Origin: Synechococcus sp. GreenBA-s
Lineage (GTDB): Bacteria > Cyanobacteriota > Cyanobacteriia > PCC-6307 > Cyanobiaceae
DNA: 51,463 bases
NCBI RefSeq assembly: GCF_024345855.1
Contig: NZ_JAGQBX010000017.1
Location: 1-51,463, forward strand
Direction of reading: 5' to 3'
The notes below the pieces were generated by a model. That model saw only the letters and a list, made by a program, of their open reading frames with translations. It was not told where the DNA came from and searched no databases. Below are positions 1-8,399 of the stretch, one piece after another. Numbering within the stretch: the first letter of the stretch is position 1; each line of letters starts with the position of its first letter. Both the position numbers and the translations under genes were made by a program.

Positions 1-1
1 C

Positions 2-1459
2 CAGCGCCTGGTGGCCCGCGACTTCTCCCTGGTGCACGGGATGATCCCGCTGGGCAGCTGCACCATGAAGCTCAACGCCAGTGCCGAGCTCACGCCGGTG
101 AGCTGGCCGGCCTTCGCCGCCCTGCACCCCTTCGCCCCCGAGGCCCAGTGCGGCGGCTACCGCCGCCTGATCGCCGAGCTGGAGGGCTGGCTGGCGGCGA
201 TCACGGGCTTTGCGGGCGTGTCGCTGCAGCCCAACGCCGGCTCCCAGGGCGAGTACGCCGGCCTGCTGGTGATCCGGGCCTGGCAGCGCAGCCGCGGCCA
301 GGGCCACCGCCACGTCTGCCTGATCCCCACCAGTGCCCACGGCACCAACCCCGCCAGCGCCGTGATGGCCGGGCTGCGGGTGGTGCCCGTGGCCTGCGAC
401 AACGAGGGCAACATCGACCGCGCCGACCTGGCCGCCAAGGTGGAGGCCCACGCCGACCAGCTGGCGGCGCTGATGGTCACCTACCCCTCCACCCATGGGG
501 TGTTCGAGGCGGGCATCGCCGACATCTGCGCCCTGGTGCATGCCCACGGCGGCCAGGTGTACCTGGATGGGGCGAACCTCAACGCCCAGGTGGGCCTGGC
601 CAAGCCGGGGCTCTACGGCGCCGACGTGTGCCACCTCAACCTGCACAAGACCTTCTGCATCCCCCACGGCGGCGGCGGCCCGGGGGTGGGGCCGATCGCC
701 GTGGCGGAGCACCTGGTGCCCTTCCTGCCGGGCCATCCGCTGGCCCCCGGCTGTGGCGGCGAGCAGGCCATCGGCCCGGTGAGCGCCGCCCCCTGGGGCA
801 GCGCCTCGATCCTGCCGATCAGCTGGATGTACATCCGCCTGATGGGCGGTGCGGGTCTGCGGCAGGCCAGTGCGGTGGCCCTGCTGGCGGCCAACTGGAT
901 CGCCGAGCGCCTGGAGCCCCACTTCCCGGTGCTCTACCGCGGCGCCGGCGGCCGGGTGGCCCACGAGTGCATCCTCGATCTGCGGCCGCTCAAGCGCAGC
1001 GCCGGCCTGGAGGTGGACGACCTGGCCAAGCGCCTGATGGACTATGGCTTCCACGCCCCCACCGTGAGCTGGCCCGTGGCCGGCACGGTGATGGTGGAGC
1101 CCACCGAGAGCGAGGCCCTGGTGGAACTGGAGCGCTTCTGCGCCGCGATGGTGGCGATCCGGGCCGAGGCCGCGGCGATCGAGGCGGGCCAGGCCGATCC
1201 GGCCGACAACCCGCTCAAGCGGGCCCCCCACACCCTCGCGGCCGTGACGGCCGACGACTGGCCGCGGGGCTACAGCCGCCAGCAGGCCGCCTTCCCCGCC
1301 GGTGAGGCGCAGCAGGCCAGCAAGCTCTGGCCGGCCGCGGCCCGCATCGACAACGCCTACGGCGATCGCCACCTGATCTGCACCTGTCCGACCCTGGAGG
1401 AGCTGGCCGAAGCGGCGCCGCGGCTGGAGGTGCAGCAGCGGATGGGGGCCACTGTGTAG
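2..1459 (+). CDS. gcvP: Glycine dehydrogenase (decarboxylating), P-protein, C-terminal part
   Basis: This is the C-terminal half of the P-protein of the glycine cleavage system. It uses pyridoxal phosphate to decarboxylate glycine and passes the aminomethyl group to lipoyl-H-protein; in cyanobacteria this serves photorespiratory glycine. The reading frame is already open at the window edge, so the 5' half of a roughly 960-residue protein is missing. The visible part opens with the conserved stretch ending in GSCTMKLN and contains [15 protein letters not shown], the PLP-lysine motif, at about residues 213-227. The frame is intact to the TAG at 1457-1459, and a terminator-like hairpin follows. 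Identification is firm; only the start is unseen. Confidence 0.97.
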   Translation, partial: QRLVARDFSLVHGMIPLGSCTMKLNASAELTPVSWPAFAALHPFAPEAQCGGYRRLIAELEGWLAAITGFAGVSLQPNAGSQGEYAGLLVIRAWQRSRGQGHRHVCLIPTSAHGTNPASAVMAGLRVVPVACDNEGNIDRADLAAKVEAHADQLAALMVTYPSTHGVFEAGIADICALVHAHGGQVYLDGANLNAQVGLAKPGLYGADVCHLNLHKTFCIPHGGGGPGVGPIAVAEHLVPFLPGHPLAPGCGGEQAIGPVSAAPWGSASILPISWMYIRLMGGAGLRQASAVALLAANWIAERLEPHFPVLYRGAGGRVAHECILDLRPLKRSAGLEVDDLAKRLMDYGFHAPTVSWPVAGTVMVEPTESEALVELERFCAAMVAIRAEAAAIEAGQADPADNPLKRAPHTLAAVTADDWPRGYSRQQAAFPAGEAQQASKLWPAAARIDNAYGDRHLICTCPTLEELAEAAPRLEVQQRMGATV

Positions 1460-1509
1460 CGAGGGTTGCTGGTCGCTCTGGGTTTGGGGCGCTACATTCA
1501 CCCCAGTTC

Positions 1510-1550
1510 GGGAAACGACAGGATTTCTTCCTGATCTTTCCCTTGTTTTT
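1510..1550 (+). terminator. Intrinsic terminator-like hairpin after gcvP
   Basis: GGGAAA and CAGGA at 1510-1522 pair with TCCTG and TTTCCC at 1528-1542, giving an interrupted stem with a short loop, followed by TTGTTTTT at 1543-1550. It lies 50 bases past the gcvP stop and fits a rho-independent terminator. No folding energy was computed. Confidence 0.6.
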
Positions 1551-1598
1551 CCATCACCATCTGCTGCAACTGCAGGCAGTGCAGCGGTTCCTGGGGTC

Positions 1599-1928
1599 AT
1601 GACGATCGGCGACAACAACGGCCACACCAACGGCGGCGGCGACAACGGCGTCAATCAAGGCGGAGTAGCCGCTGACGGACGCTCCGCGGCGCGCTTTCAG
1701 GCGCGAGATCAGGCGCCGGAGATCTCCCTGCCGCCGCTGCCAGGTTCCCTGTCCCACTCCACCAGCCAGGGCCACACCCTGCGGATGGAGGGCACGAATG
1801 TGGTGCGCGTGCCCTTCGGCGTGCGCCAGCCCCGCCGCCAGCGGCCTACCCGCCCCGAGCGCTGGGCCACCCTGGTGCTCCCCTTCCAGCTGGGCGGCCC
1901 CACCCCCACGCCACCCCAGGCGGCCTGA
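1599..1928 (+). CDS. Hypothetical protein, Gly/Asn-rich N-terminus
   Basis: This is a 109-residue protein I do not recognise. The first 25 residues are rich in Gly, Asn and Asp, which suggests disorder. The rest holds a basic segment (RVPFGVRQPRRQRPTRPERW at about 69-88) and a Pro/Thr tail. It has no signal peptide or membrane span. It follows the gcvP terminator and ends 7 bases before the convergent small gene on the other strand. The ATG at 1599 is the first in frame. Similar small basic proteins occur in picocyanobacteria, but I cannot assign a role. The intact frame supports a real gene. Confidence 0.55.
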   Translation: MTIGDNNGHTNGGGDNGVNQGGVAADGRSAARFQARDQAPEISLPPLPGSLSHSTSQGHTLRMEGTNVVRVPFGVRQPRRQRPTRPERWATLVLPFQLGGPTPTPPQAA

Positions 1929-1935
1929 GCCGGGC

Positions 1936-2127
1936 TCAGGCTGCGGCGGCGAGGCGCCAGTCGATCAGGGCCTTGACGTCGTCGACGGAGCTGGCCGGCG
2001 CCCGGAAGGGCAGGTGGCGCATCGGGCTGCGCTCCGGGCGCACCACCCAGGTGAGATCGCTCTGCGGAATCAGCACAAATCCCCGATAGCGGACGACCCA
2101 GCGCTGGGTTCCAGGATCGGCGCTCAT
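1936..2127 (-). CDS. Hypothetical small protein (63 aa)
   Basis: This 63-residue protein has no signal peptide or membrane span. It looks like one compact domain: beta-strand-like stretches (RWVVRYRGFVLIP, LTWVVRPERSPMRHLPF) followed by a helix (SVDDVKALIDWRLA). That layout resembles small conserved cyanobacterial proteins of unknown function, but I recognise no family. The ATG at 2125-2127 is the only sensible start. It converges with the gene ending at 1928 and lies in the same direction as flv1, about 150 bases downstream of it, so read-through from the flv operon is possible. Confidence 0.6.
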   Translation of the reverse strand: MSADPGTQRWVVRYRGFVLIPQSDLTWVVRPERSPMRHLPFRAPASSVDDVKALIDWRLAAAA

Positions 2128-2243
2128 GGTCCTACGCGGCGAAGAGCTCCATTGCAGCGAGGGCGGTGCGAGATGTCGGTATCGGCGGATTCCCTTGGGC
2201 AGTGCTGTAACGGCTCTTCAACTGTCCTCACGATCGGGCCCGG

Positions 2244-2264
2244 GGCAACCCCCAGAGGGGTGCC
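2244..2264 (-). terminator. GC-rich hairpin downstream of flv1
   Basis: GGCA plus a C-run pairs with GGGGTGCC around a three- to four-base loop, just beyond the flv1 stop in the direction of transcription. There is no U-tract after it on the minus strand, so it may be only an RNA 3'-end stabiliser or chance in GC-rich DNA. Confidence 0.3.
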
Positions 2265-2280
2265 GCCCGCATGCCGCCCG

Positions 2281-4149
2281 CTAGTAGTTCGCCCCGCTGC
2301 GGCGCTGGTGCACGGCCGTGCTGCCCTCGCCGTCGAGCAGGCCCCCCTGGGTCACCTCGGCCAGCAGCAGCCAGTGGTCGCCGCACTCCATGCGCTGGCT
2401 GACGCGCCCCTCCAGCCAGGCCAGGGCCTCGGGCAGCAGCGGTTGGCCGCCGGGGCTGGTCTCCAGCTCCAGGCCGGCGAAGCGGTCGGCGCCGGGGGGG
2501 AAGGGCTGCAGGAACTGGCGCATCGGGCCGCTCTCGCGCCCATCGGCCAGCACGTTGAGGGCGAAGGCGTCCCCCACGTGCAGCAGGGCCTCGATGGCCC
2601 GGTCCTTGGCCACGGCGATGGTGAGGCCCGGGGGCGAGAAGCTGGCCTGGCTCACCCAGCTGGCCACCATGGCGCCGCTCAGCCGCGCCGGCCCCTCGCC
2701 CTTCACGGCGGTGACCACGCTCAGGGGCCCCACAACCCGGCCGAGGGCCTGGAGCGCCGGGTTGCTGCGGCTGTCGCTGAGGCCGCCGGCGGCGCTGCGC
2801 CGCTGGGCCTTGCGCTGCTCCGTCTGCAGGCGGCGACCCAGGGCGGTGCCGGTCTCCTCGCAGGCCTTGAGGGTGGCGGCATCGGGGCTGAACTTCACCT
2901 TGATCGGCTCGAAGGCGAAGCGGAACCCGCCGTCGCGCAGCTTGCTCTCCAGCAGATCGAGGGCCTCGCCGCTCCAGCCGAAGCTGCCGAACACGCCCAC
3001 GGGCTTGCTGCGGTCGCCCTCGGCCAGCAGGGTGCCGAGGGCCGCCACGATCGGCGTGGGGGCGTGGCCCCCCAGGGTGGGGGAGCCCACCAGGAAGGCG
3101 TCGCAGCCGCGGATGGCCTCCAGCAGCTGCTCGGGGGAGGCGAATTCGCAGTTGATGCTCTCCACCCGCACGCCGGAGCGGGCCACCCCCTGGGCGATGG
3201 CATCGGCAATGGCGGCGGTGTTGCCGTAGGCGCTGGCGAACAGCAGGGCCACCGAGAGCCTGGCGCGGCCCTGGCTCTCGCCCCAGCGGCGGTAGTCCAC
3301 CAGCAGGCTGCGCCAGCTCTCGGCGATCGCCGGGCCGTGGCCGGGGGCGATCGTGCGGATCGGCAGTGCGTCGAGCCGGTTCAGCACCGACTCCACCTGG
3401 CGCGTCATCGGCGCCATCAGGCAGTCGTAGAAGTAGCGGCGGTCTTCCTCGCTGCTGCTGCGGTTGGCCTCGGCGAAGGCCTCGCTGCAGAGGTGGGCGG
3501 CGAAGAACTTGCCGCTCATCAGCAGGCCGGTGCGCTCCTCGAAGGCGATCAGGGCGCCGGGCCAGCGGGGCGTGGGGGCTGGGATCAGGGTGAGGCGGTG
3601 GCCATCGGCCAGGGGCCGGCTCACCTCCTGCTTGACGATGTCGATCGGCGGCAGGGGCGGCAGGGCCGCCGGGGTGCTGGCCTCCGCCCCCGGCGCCGCC
3701 GGCCGCTGCTGCGACCAGAGCTCCTCCAGCAGGCGGGCGCCGGCGTTGGAGGCCACCAGCATCAGGGCAGGCCAGCGCTCGGCGAGCTGGTGCAGCAGCG
3801 CCACCCGGTTGGGGTTCACGTGGCCCACCACCACCTTCAGGGCCGCCTCGGGCTCCACCAGGGCCGCCAGCTGCTCCAGGAAGGGCGCCGCGAAGGAGGC
3901 GCCGGGCGGGTGCACCAGCACCGGCGGAATGCTGTGGCCACCGGTCCCTGGGCCGGCGCTGAACAGGAAGCTGTTGGCGCTGGTGCCCCGCTCCAGGCCG
4001 TACTCCACCTCGAAGCGCAGGCGCCGGGGGCTCAGGCCCCGCAGGCACACCAGGCCCGCCTCGATCGGCAGCACCACCACGCTGCGGCCGGCCTCGGGCG
4101 CGCCGGCGGCGGCGCTGGCGGTCTGGGCGGTGGCGTTCGGACTCATCAT
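2281..4149 (-). CDS. flv1: Diflavin flavoprotein, Flv1-type (degenerate diiron site)
   Basis: This is an A-type flavodiiron protein of about 622 residues. The order is a beta-lactamase-like domain (to about residue 290), a flavodoxin-like domain starting near LLFASAYGNTAAIADA, and a C-terminal flavin-reductase domain. In cyanobacteria the Flv1/Flv3 pair reduces O2 to water with photosynthetic electrons and protects photosystem I under fluctuating light. The canonical HxExDH iron-ligand motif reads GHVNPNR here, the HW ligand site reads TPRW, and the expected Asp in TCDAFG is Lys (SGKFFA). This matches the known substitution pattern of Flv1-class subunits, against the intact set in its neighbour. 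The first ATG at 4147-4149 overlaps the flv3 stop by one base (TGATG), implying translational coupling. Confidence 0.92.
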   Translation of the reverse strand: MMSPNATAQTASAAAGAPEAGRSVVVLPIEAGLVCLRGLSPRRLRFEVEYGLERGTSANSFLFSAGPGTGGHSIPPVLVHPPGASFAAPFLEQLAALVEPEAALKVVVGHVNPNRVALLHQLAERWPALMLVASNAGARLLEELWSQQRPAAPGAEASTPAALPPLPPIDIVKQEVSRPLADGHRLTLIPAPTPRWPGALIAFEERTGLLMSGKFFAAHLCSEAFAEANRSSSEEDRRYFYDCLMAPMTRQVESVLNRLDALPIRTIAPGHGPAIAESWRSLLVDYRRWGESQGRARLSVALLFASAYGNTAAIADAIAQGVARSGVRVESINCEFASPEQLLEAIRGCDAFLVGSPTLGGHAPTPIVAALGTLLAEGDRSKPVGVFGSFGWSGEALDLLESKLRDGGFRFAFEPIKVKFSPDAATLKACEETGTALGRRLQTEQRKAQRRSAAGGLSDSRSNPALQALGRVVGPLSVVTAVKGEGPARLSGAMVASWVSQASFSPPGLTIAVAKDRAIEALLHVGDAFALNVLADGRESGPMRQFLQPFPPGADRFAGLELETSPGGQPLLPEALAWLEGRVSQRMECGDHWLLLAEVTQGGLLDGEGSTAVHQRRSGANY

Positions 4150-5978
4150 CAGTAGTGGTTGCCCACCTTGCGGTGGTGCACGGCGGTGCTGGCCTCGGTG
4201 TCGGCCACATTGCCCTGCTCCACCTCGGCGTAGATGATCCAGTGGTCGGGCCCCTCCAGGCGCTGCACCACCCGGCAGCCCAGGTAGGCCAGGGCATCGC
4301 CGAGCACGGGGCCGCCGGCGGCCACGCCCTCGAGGGTGTTGACGCCGGCGAAGCGGTCGGCGCCGGGGGGGAAGCGCTTGAGGAAGTGGCGCAGCAGCTG
4401 CTGGTGGTTGTCCTCCCGCAGCACGTTGAGCACGAAGCGATCGCCCACCTGCATCAGGGCCTCGATGGCCCGGTCCTTGGCCACCGCCACCGTGAGGCCG
4501 GGGGGATCGAAGCTCGCCTGGGCCACCCAGCTGGCCACCATGGCGCTGCTGCGGGCCGTGGCGCTGGCGGGGCCGCTGGCGCCACCGTCGGTGCCGGTGT
4601 CCTCCTGGCGGGCGGTCACCACGTAGAGGCCGCCGGACACCCGGCCCAGGGCCTTGTCGAGGTCGCCGTCGAGGGCCTTCATGGCCGCGATCGTCTTCTC
4701 GCGGGTGAGCAGCTGGCCGAGGTCGGTGCCGGCCTCCTCGCAGCGCTGGTAATCGGCCACCTGGGGCACCTGGCGGATGCGCAGCGGCTCGAAGGCGCTC
4801 TTCTGGCCGAGGGAGCGCAGCTGGCTGGCCACGGTGTCGATCGGCTCGTCGTTGCCGCCGAAGGCGTCGTAGCAGGCCACCCACTGCTTGGGGTTGAGGG
4901 CGGCCAACAGGGTGCCGATGGAGGTCTGCAGCTCGGCGTCGGCGCCGGCGGGCCAGGTGGGCACCACCACGGCGCTGGCCTCCCCCACCAGGGCGCTGAG
5001 CTCCTGGGCGTCGGTGGCGCGCAGGTCCACCAGCTGCACCTGGGCGCCGGCCTTGCCGATGCCGCGGGCGATGGCCTGGCTGAGCCGGTCGCAGAAGCCG
5101 TACTGGCTCACGTAGCAGACGGCCGCATAGGCCTCGCCCTTGCTGCGGCCGGCGCTCCACTCGCGGTAGTCGCCGAGCCAGAGGCCCAGGTGGTGGCGCA
5201 GCAGCGGGCCGTGGCCCACGGCCACCGTGGTGATCTCCGGCAGCGCGTCCATGCGCTTCATCGCCTGCAGCACGCTGCGGGCGTTGGGGCCCATCAGGCA
5301 GTCGTAGTAGAAGCGGAAGTCCGGGGCGATGGCGCCGGGATCCACGTCAAAGAGGTCGCCCGAGCAGTAGTGCAGGCCGAAGGCATCGCAGGTGTAGAGG
5401 ATGCCGGTGCCGTGGTCGAAGGAGAAGATCGTGTCCGGCCAGTGCAGGTTGGGCGCGCTGAGGAATTCGAAGCGGTGCTGCACGCCGCTCTCCGGGTTGG
5501 TGCCCAGATCCAGCTCCTCGCCGCTCTTGACGGCCTGGCTTTTGAAGGGCCGGTGCACCTGGTTTTCGAGGAACTGGATCGCCACCTTGGAGGCCACGAT
5601 CGTGATCTCGGGGTTGCGCTCGATCAGGTGGCCGATCAGGCCGGAGTGATCGGGCTCGGTGTGGCTCACGATCAGATAGTCGATCGCCTGGGGGTCAATC
5701 TGCTGCTCCAGCAGCGGCAGCCAGGTGCTCTCGAACTTGAGGTGGCTGGTGTCGATCAGGGCGGTGCGCTCGCCCCGCACCAGAAAGGAGTTGTAGGTGG
5801 TGCCGTTGCGCAGGCCGAACTCGATGTCGAAGCGGCTGCGGTCCCAGTCGAGGGAGCGGATCGCAGTGGTGTCGGGGCCGATGGCGTCGCACTGCAGCGA
5901 CAGCCGCGGCTCGGGGGCTGCGCCGGGGTTGGTGGCCGTGCCCGTCGCGCTGGGGCTGGCCGTTGCGGTGTCTGCCAT
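4149..5978 (-). CDS. flv3: Diflavin flavoprotein, Flv3-type
   Basis: This is an A-type flavodiiron protein of about 609 residues, the partner of flv1 and first gene of the operon. The beta-lactamase-like domain keeps a full diiron ligand set: SHTEPDHSG, NLHWPD, TCDAFGLHY and VGHGPLLRH. The flavodoxin-like domain starts around YVSQYGFCDRLSQAIA, and the C-terminal NAD(P)H:flavin oxidoreductase domain ends with the VHHRKVGNHY tail typical of Flv3. I chose the ATG at 5976-5978 because the 27 extra residues reachable from 6059 are Pro/Gly-rich and unlike the family. Residues 2-35 are a low-complexity Ala/Thr/Pro leader; family homology starts near TTAIRSLDWDR. Expected role: O2 photoreduction downstream of photosystem I. 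Confidence 0.93.
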   Translation of the reverse strand: MADTATASPSATGTATNPGAAPEPRLSLQCDAIGPDTTAIRSLDWDRSRFDIEFGLRNGTTYNSFLVRGERTALIDTSHLKFESTWLPLLEQQIDPQAIDYLIVSHTEPDHSGLIGHLIERNPEITIVASKVAIQFLENQVHRPFKSQAVKSGEELDLGTNPESGVQHRFEFLSAPNLHWPDTIFSFDHGTGILYTCDAFGLHYCSGDLFDVDPGAIAPDFRFYYDCLMGPNARSVLQAMKRMDALPEITTVAVGHGPLLRHHLGLWLGDYREWSAGRSKGEAYAAVCYVSQYGFCDRLSQAIARGIGKAGAQVQLVDLRATDAQELSALVGEASAVVVPTWPAGADAELQTSIGTLLAALNPKQWVACYDAFGGNDEPIDTVASQLRSLGQKSAFEPLRIRQVPQVADYQRCEEAGTDLGQLLTREKTIAAMKALDGDLDKALGRVSGGLYVVTARQEDTGTDGGASGPASATARSSAMVASWVAQASFDPPGLTVAVAKDRAIEALMQVGDRFVLNVLREDNHQQLLRHFLKRFPPGADRFAGVNTLEGVAAGGPVLGDALAYLGCRVVQRLEGPDHWIIYAEVEQGNVADTEASTAVHHRKVGNHY

Positions 5979-6091
5979 GGCTGCCGGTGCCGGTGGGGGC
6001 GACTCTAGGCAGCCCCTTCCGGGGCCTGGCCAGCCATCGGCAACGCTGATCGGGGCCATCAGCGCGCAGCGGCCGGCCCGGCGCCCGGCCT

Positions 6092-6640
6092 TCAGGCCAG
6101 CCAGTGCCAGTCGCTGAAGGCGGCGGCCTGGCCGCAGGGCTCGCCGGCGGCGTTCCAGAGGGTCCAGAGGCGGGCGCCGCGGATCTGGAAGCGGCGGCCG
6201 TGGCTGTCGATGCGGATGCCGGTGTAGCCGCCGAGGGCGTGCTGGCGCTGGGCCTGGCTGAGCATCTGGGCCCGGCCGGCCCGCTCGGCCGGCTCGGCCG
6301 TGAGCCGCGAAGGCAGGCCCACCATGGCGGCCCAGGGCCGGCGCCAGAGGCGCAGGGCGGCGCGGTTGGCGTAGATCAGCCGCGGGTCTGGCCCGCCGTC
6401 GTGGGCGAGCACCACGGTGCTGGCAGCGAACAGCTCCTGGGCGGCCAGGACCAGGTTTTCGGGCCCCCTGGGGCCTTGGGGCTCAAGGAACCCACCGGGC
6501 CCCGCGGCGGCCTGGATCGCCGGCGTGAGCAGCGGCCGGCCGAAGCCACGCGCGTGCGAGCGCAGGATCACGGCGGCCAGGGCCAGGGCGGGCGCCTCAA
6601 GCCAGGGGGCCGCGGGCGGCGTGCTGGCGGCCTCAGCCAC
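6092..6640 (-). CDS. MEKHLA-domain (PAS-like) protein
   Basis: This 182-residue protein matches the MEKHLA family, a PAS-related fold found alone in cyanobacteria and at the C-terminus of plant HD-ZIP III factors. Supporting stretches are LVLAAQELFAASTVVLAHDG, LIYANRAALRLWRRPWAAMV, GLPSRLTAEPAERA, and GGYTGIRIDSHGRRFQIRGARLWTLWNAAGEPCGQAAAFSDW. The start is the GTG at 6638-6640, overlapping the stop of the SWIM gene (6633-6635). Longer starts upstream give Pro/Arg-rich shadow sequence. It is the last gene of the minus-strand series that begins with the HEPN toxin. The ligand or partner is unknown; a sensory or small-molecule role is inferred from the fold. Confidence 0.8.
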   Translation of the reverse strand: MAEAASTPPAAPWLEAPALALAAVILRSHARGFGRPLLTPAIQAAAGPGGFLEPQGPRGPENLVLAAQELFAASTVVLAHDGGPDPRLIYANRAALRLWRRPWAAMVGLPSRLTAEPAERAGRAQMLSQAQRQHALGGYTGIRIDSHGRRFQIRGARLWTLWNAAGEPCGQAAAFSDWHWLA

Positions 6641-7589
6641 CCGTGGCCTCGGCGGCACCGGAGCGCTCGGCGCCGGCGGCCATGGCGGTGGCCAGGGCCG
6701 CCTGGCCCAGCAGGGTGCCCTGGGCCTTGAGGTGCTCCACGAAGTGGCGGCCGGCCTCGGGGAAGCGGGCGTCTTCGGCGAGGGGCAGGGGGCCGGCCTC
6801 ATCGAGGCCGGTTTCGCCCTCCATGGCGGGGGTGATCACCACGAGCCCCGGATCGAGGGCCGCGTCGTAGCGCCACCAGCGGCTCGGATCCTTGATGGCG
6901 GCGGGGGCGGGCTGCAGGGAGCCCTCGGCGGCCGTTGCCGAGGGGCCGGCGGCTGGAGTGCCGTCCTTCTCCTTCTGGCGGGCGGCGGCCCGGGCGGCCC
7001 GCGCCTGCTTGGCCAGCAGCTCGCGGCGCTGGATCGCCAGGTCGGCCAGCAGCTGGGCGCGGGTGCGGCCGCGCATCTGGAACAGCACGAAGGGGTCTTC
7101 GCTGAAGCGCTCCCCCATCAGGTAGTAGACGGCGCTGGCGTGCTTGCAGGGGTTGATCTTGTCGGGGCAGCTGCACTCGCTGCGCACCTCCTGCAGCTTG
7201 AAGGGGAAGAGGCGCCTGCCGCTGGCGGCAAAGGCGCGCTCGATGTCCTGGGGCATCACGCCGGCCAGCAGCTGGGCCGACCAGCGGGCCTTCTGGCCGA
7301 GGGCCTCGAGCACATAGCCCCAGTCCTCGTCGCTGAGGGTGTCGAGCCAGAGCTTCACCTTGTAGGGCTCCTCGCCGCTGCCCTGCACGCGGGCGTGCAC
7401 GCGGCGGCCCTCGAAGCGGATCGAGAGCACGTTGCCCTCGCGGGCGTAGGCCCAGGCCCGCTCCAGGCGCTTCTTGAAGCGGTAGCCGTTGATCAGCTCC
7501 ATCCACTGCTCGACCCACCAGGGCTGCTGGCCCAGGCCCTGGTCGCCGAGCTGGGTGGTGATGCCGTTGTTGGAGGGGGAGAGGGTCAT
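6633..7589 (-). CDS. SWIM zinc-finger domain protein
   Basis: This is a 318-residue protein. A SWIM zinc finger (CxCx(n)CxH) reads CSCPDKINPCKHASAVYYL at about residues 140-158. SWIM domains are found in Rad51-paralogue partners and in bacterial proteins next to SNF2 helicases, and usually bind DNA or protein. Before it lies the common cyanobacterial N-terminus (WWVEQWMELINGYRFKKRLE, EGNVLSIRFEGRRVHARVQG). A charged Ala/Arg/Lys coiled segment follows, then a less conserved tail. The start ATG at 7587-7589 overlaps the MNT gene stop by four bases (ATGA), and its 3' end overlaps the MEKHLA start. An SNF2 helicase lies 14 kb away on the same strand; a functional link is only suggestive. Confidence 0.88.
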   Translation of the reverse strand: MTLSPSNNGITTQLGDQGLGQQPWWVEQWMELINGYRFKKRLERAWAYAREGNVLSIRFEGRRVHARVQGSGEEPYKVKLWLDTLSDEDWGYVLEALGQKARWSAQLLAGVMPQDIERAFAASGRRLFPFKLQEVRSECSCPDKINPCKHASAVYYLMGERFSEDPFVLFQMRGRTRAQLLADLAIQRRELLAKQARAARAAARQKEKDGTPAAGPSATAAEGSLQPAPAAIKDPSRWWRYDAALDPGLVVITPAMEGETGLDEAGPLPLAEDARFPEAGRHFVEHLKAQGTLLGQAALATAMAAGAERSGAAEATGG

Positions 7590-7924
7590 GGGAACAGTCT
7601 GCCGGCGCGCTGGATGTGGTCCCGCAGGCCCTCGTGGCGGAGGGTCTCCCAGTGGGTCACATCGAACAGGTAAGGGGTGGGGAGCTGGTCAAGGGCTTCC
7701 CGCAGCTCGGCGCTGCAGTCGGCGGGGGCGCTGAAGGCCAGGTCGATGTCGGAGCCGCGCCAGTGGCTGCCGAGGGCGCGGGAGCCGTAGAGCTTCACCC
7801 ACCGGATCTGGGGGAAGCGCTGGAGGCACTGACCGATCTCGGCCACGGTGCGCGCGGGGAGGCCGTGGCTGGCGGCCTGCTGGGGCGCTGGGGCCTCGGG
7901 CTGGGAGGGGTTGCGGCCGGTCAT
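7586..7924 (-). CDS. mntA: MNT-domain nucleotidyltransferase (HEPN/MNT antitoxin)
   Basis: This is a 112-residue minimal nucleotidyltransferase. The signature GSRALGSHWRGSDIDLAF at about residues 47-64 holds the GS motif and the DxD metal-binding acids. In characterised HEPN/MNT modules the MNT protein is the antitoxin and AMPylates a Tyr near the HEPN active site. Here the HEPN gene is immediately upstream and overlaps by four bases (7921-7924, ATGA), the usual pairing. Its last codons (RAGRLFP) lie within a repeated 23-base element that also contains the next gene's start codon. The N-terminal 25 residues are Pro/Gln/Ala-rich and probably flexible. Confidence 0.88.
   Translation of the reverse strand: MTGRNPSQPEAPAPQQAASHGLPARTVAEIGQCLQRFPQIRWVKLYGSRALGSHWRGSDIDLAFSAPADCSAELREALDQLPTPYLFDVTHWETLRHEGLRDHIQRAGRLFP
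7587..7609. repeat. Third copy of the start-codon repeat
   Basis: These 23 bases match 8341-8363 at 22 positions, again ending in a start codon on the minus strand (the SWIM gene). Here the repeat also encodes the C-terminal residues of the MNT protein. Confidence 0.8.
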
Positions 7925-8343
7925 GGCTCGGCCGCCTGCTCCAGGCGTCCCTGCAGGCTGCGCTGCAACCCCTGCAGCTCCGGCCAGTAGCGCTCGCAGA
8001 TCAGCGCGGTGGCCTGCTGGGCGCGGGCCTGGTCATAGGTGTGGGCCATCAGGTTGCGCTGCTCCAGCATGTCGATCCAAAGCTGACCGTTCTCCAGCAG
8101 CCCAGTGGCGAAGGCCTGTTTGAGCACCTCGCGCGGCAGCTTCACATCGAGGCCGTTCCAGGCCAGCAGGTCTTTCAGGGTTTTCCAGCTGAGCTCGAAG
8201 CTGAACTCATAGGCCTTGATCAGGGCGATCACGATCAGCTCGTCGTTGGGCCTGGCGCCATGGGCGGCGATGGCCGCCTGCAGCTGTTTCAAGGCCCGCT
8301 GCAGGTTCTCGAAGCGCTGGTGCCAGCGGAGGTCTGCCGTCAT
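7921..8343 (-). CDS. hepT: HEPN-domain protein (HI0074 family), HEPN/MNT toxin
   Basis: This 140-residue helical protein belongs to the HI0074/HepT 'nucleotidyltransferase substrate-binding' family. The family core FSFELSWKTLKDLLAWNG at about residues 49-66 is clear, and RNLMAHTY at about 96-103 gives the HEPN ribonuclease signature R-x4-H. Family members act as RNases that cleave tRNA or mRNA and are neutralised by the MNT partner, whose gene follows with a four-base overlap. The ATG at 8341-8343 forms one arm of an inverted repeat whose other arm holds the start of the divergent SDR gene, so both genes may share a control element. Active-site residues look intact, so the module is probably functional. 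Confidence 0.88.
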   Translation of the reverse strand: MTADLRWHQRFENLQRALKQLQAAIAAHGARPNDELIVIALIKAYEFSFELSWKTLKDLLAWNGLDVKLPREVLKQAFATGLLENGQLWIDMLEQRNLMAHTYDQARAQQATALICERYWPELQGLQRSLQGRLEQAAEP

Positions 8344-8399
8344 GGGACCAGTCTGCCGGCGCGAGCGAACGGGGCCACCGCCGGCAGACTGGCCCCATG
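8341..8399. repeat. Inverted repeat spanning two divergent start codons
   Basis: CATGGGACCAGTCTGCCGG (8341-8359) and CCGGCAGACTGGCCCCATG (8381-8399) are reverse complements at 18 of 19 positions, separated by 21 bases. The left arm ends in the hepT start codon and the right arm in the SDR start codon. The whole divergent control region of these two genes is this palindrome. Confidence 0.85.

Noticed and set aside
2228-4297. Long antisense and other-frame open stretches over flv1/flv3
   Set aside because: They are Arg/Pro/Gly-rich shadows caused by high GC; the flavodiiron frames explain the DNA fully.
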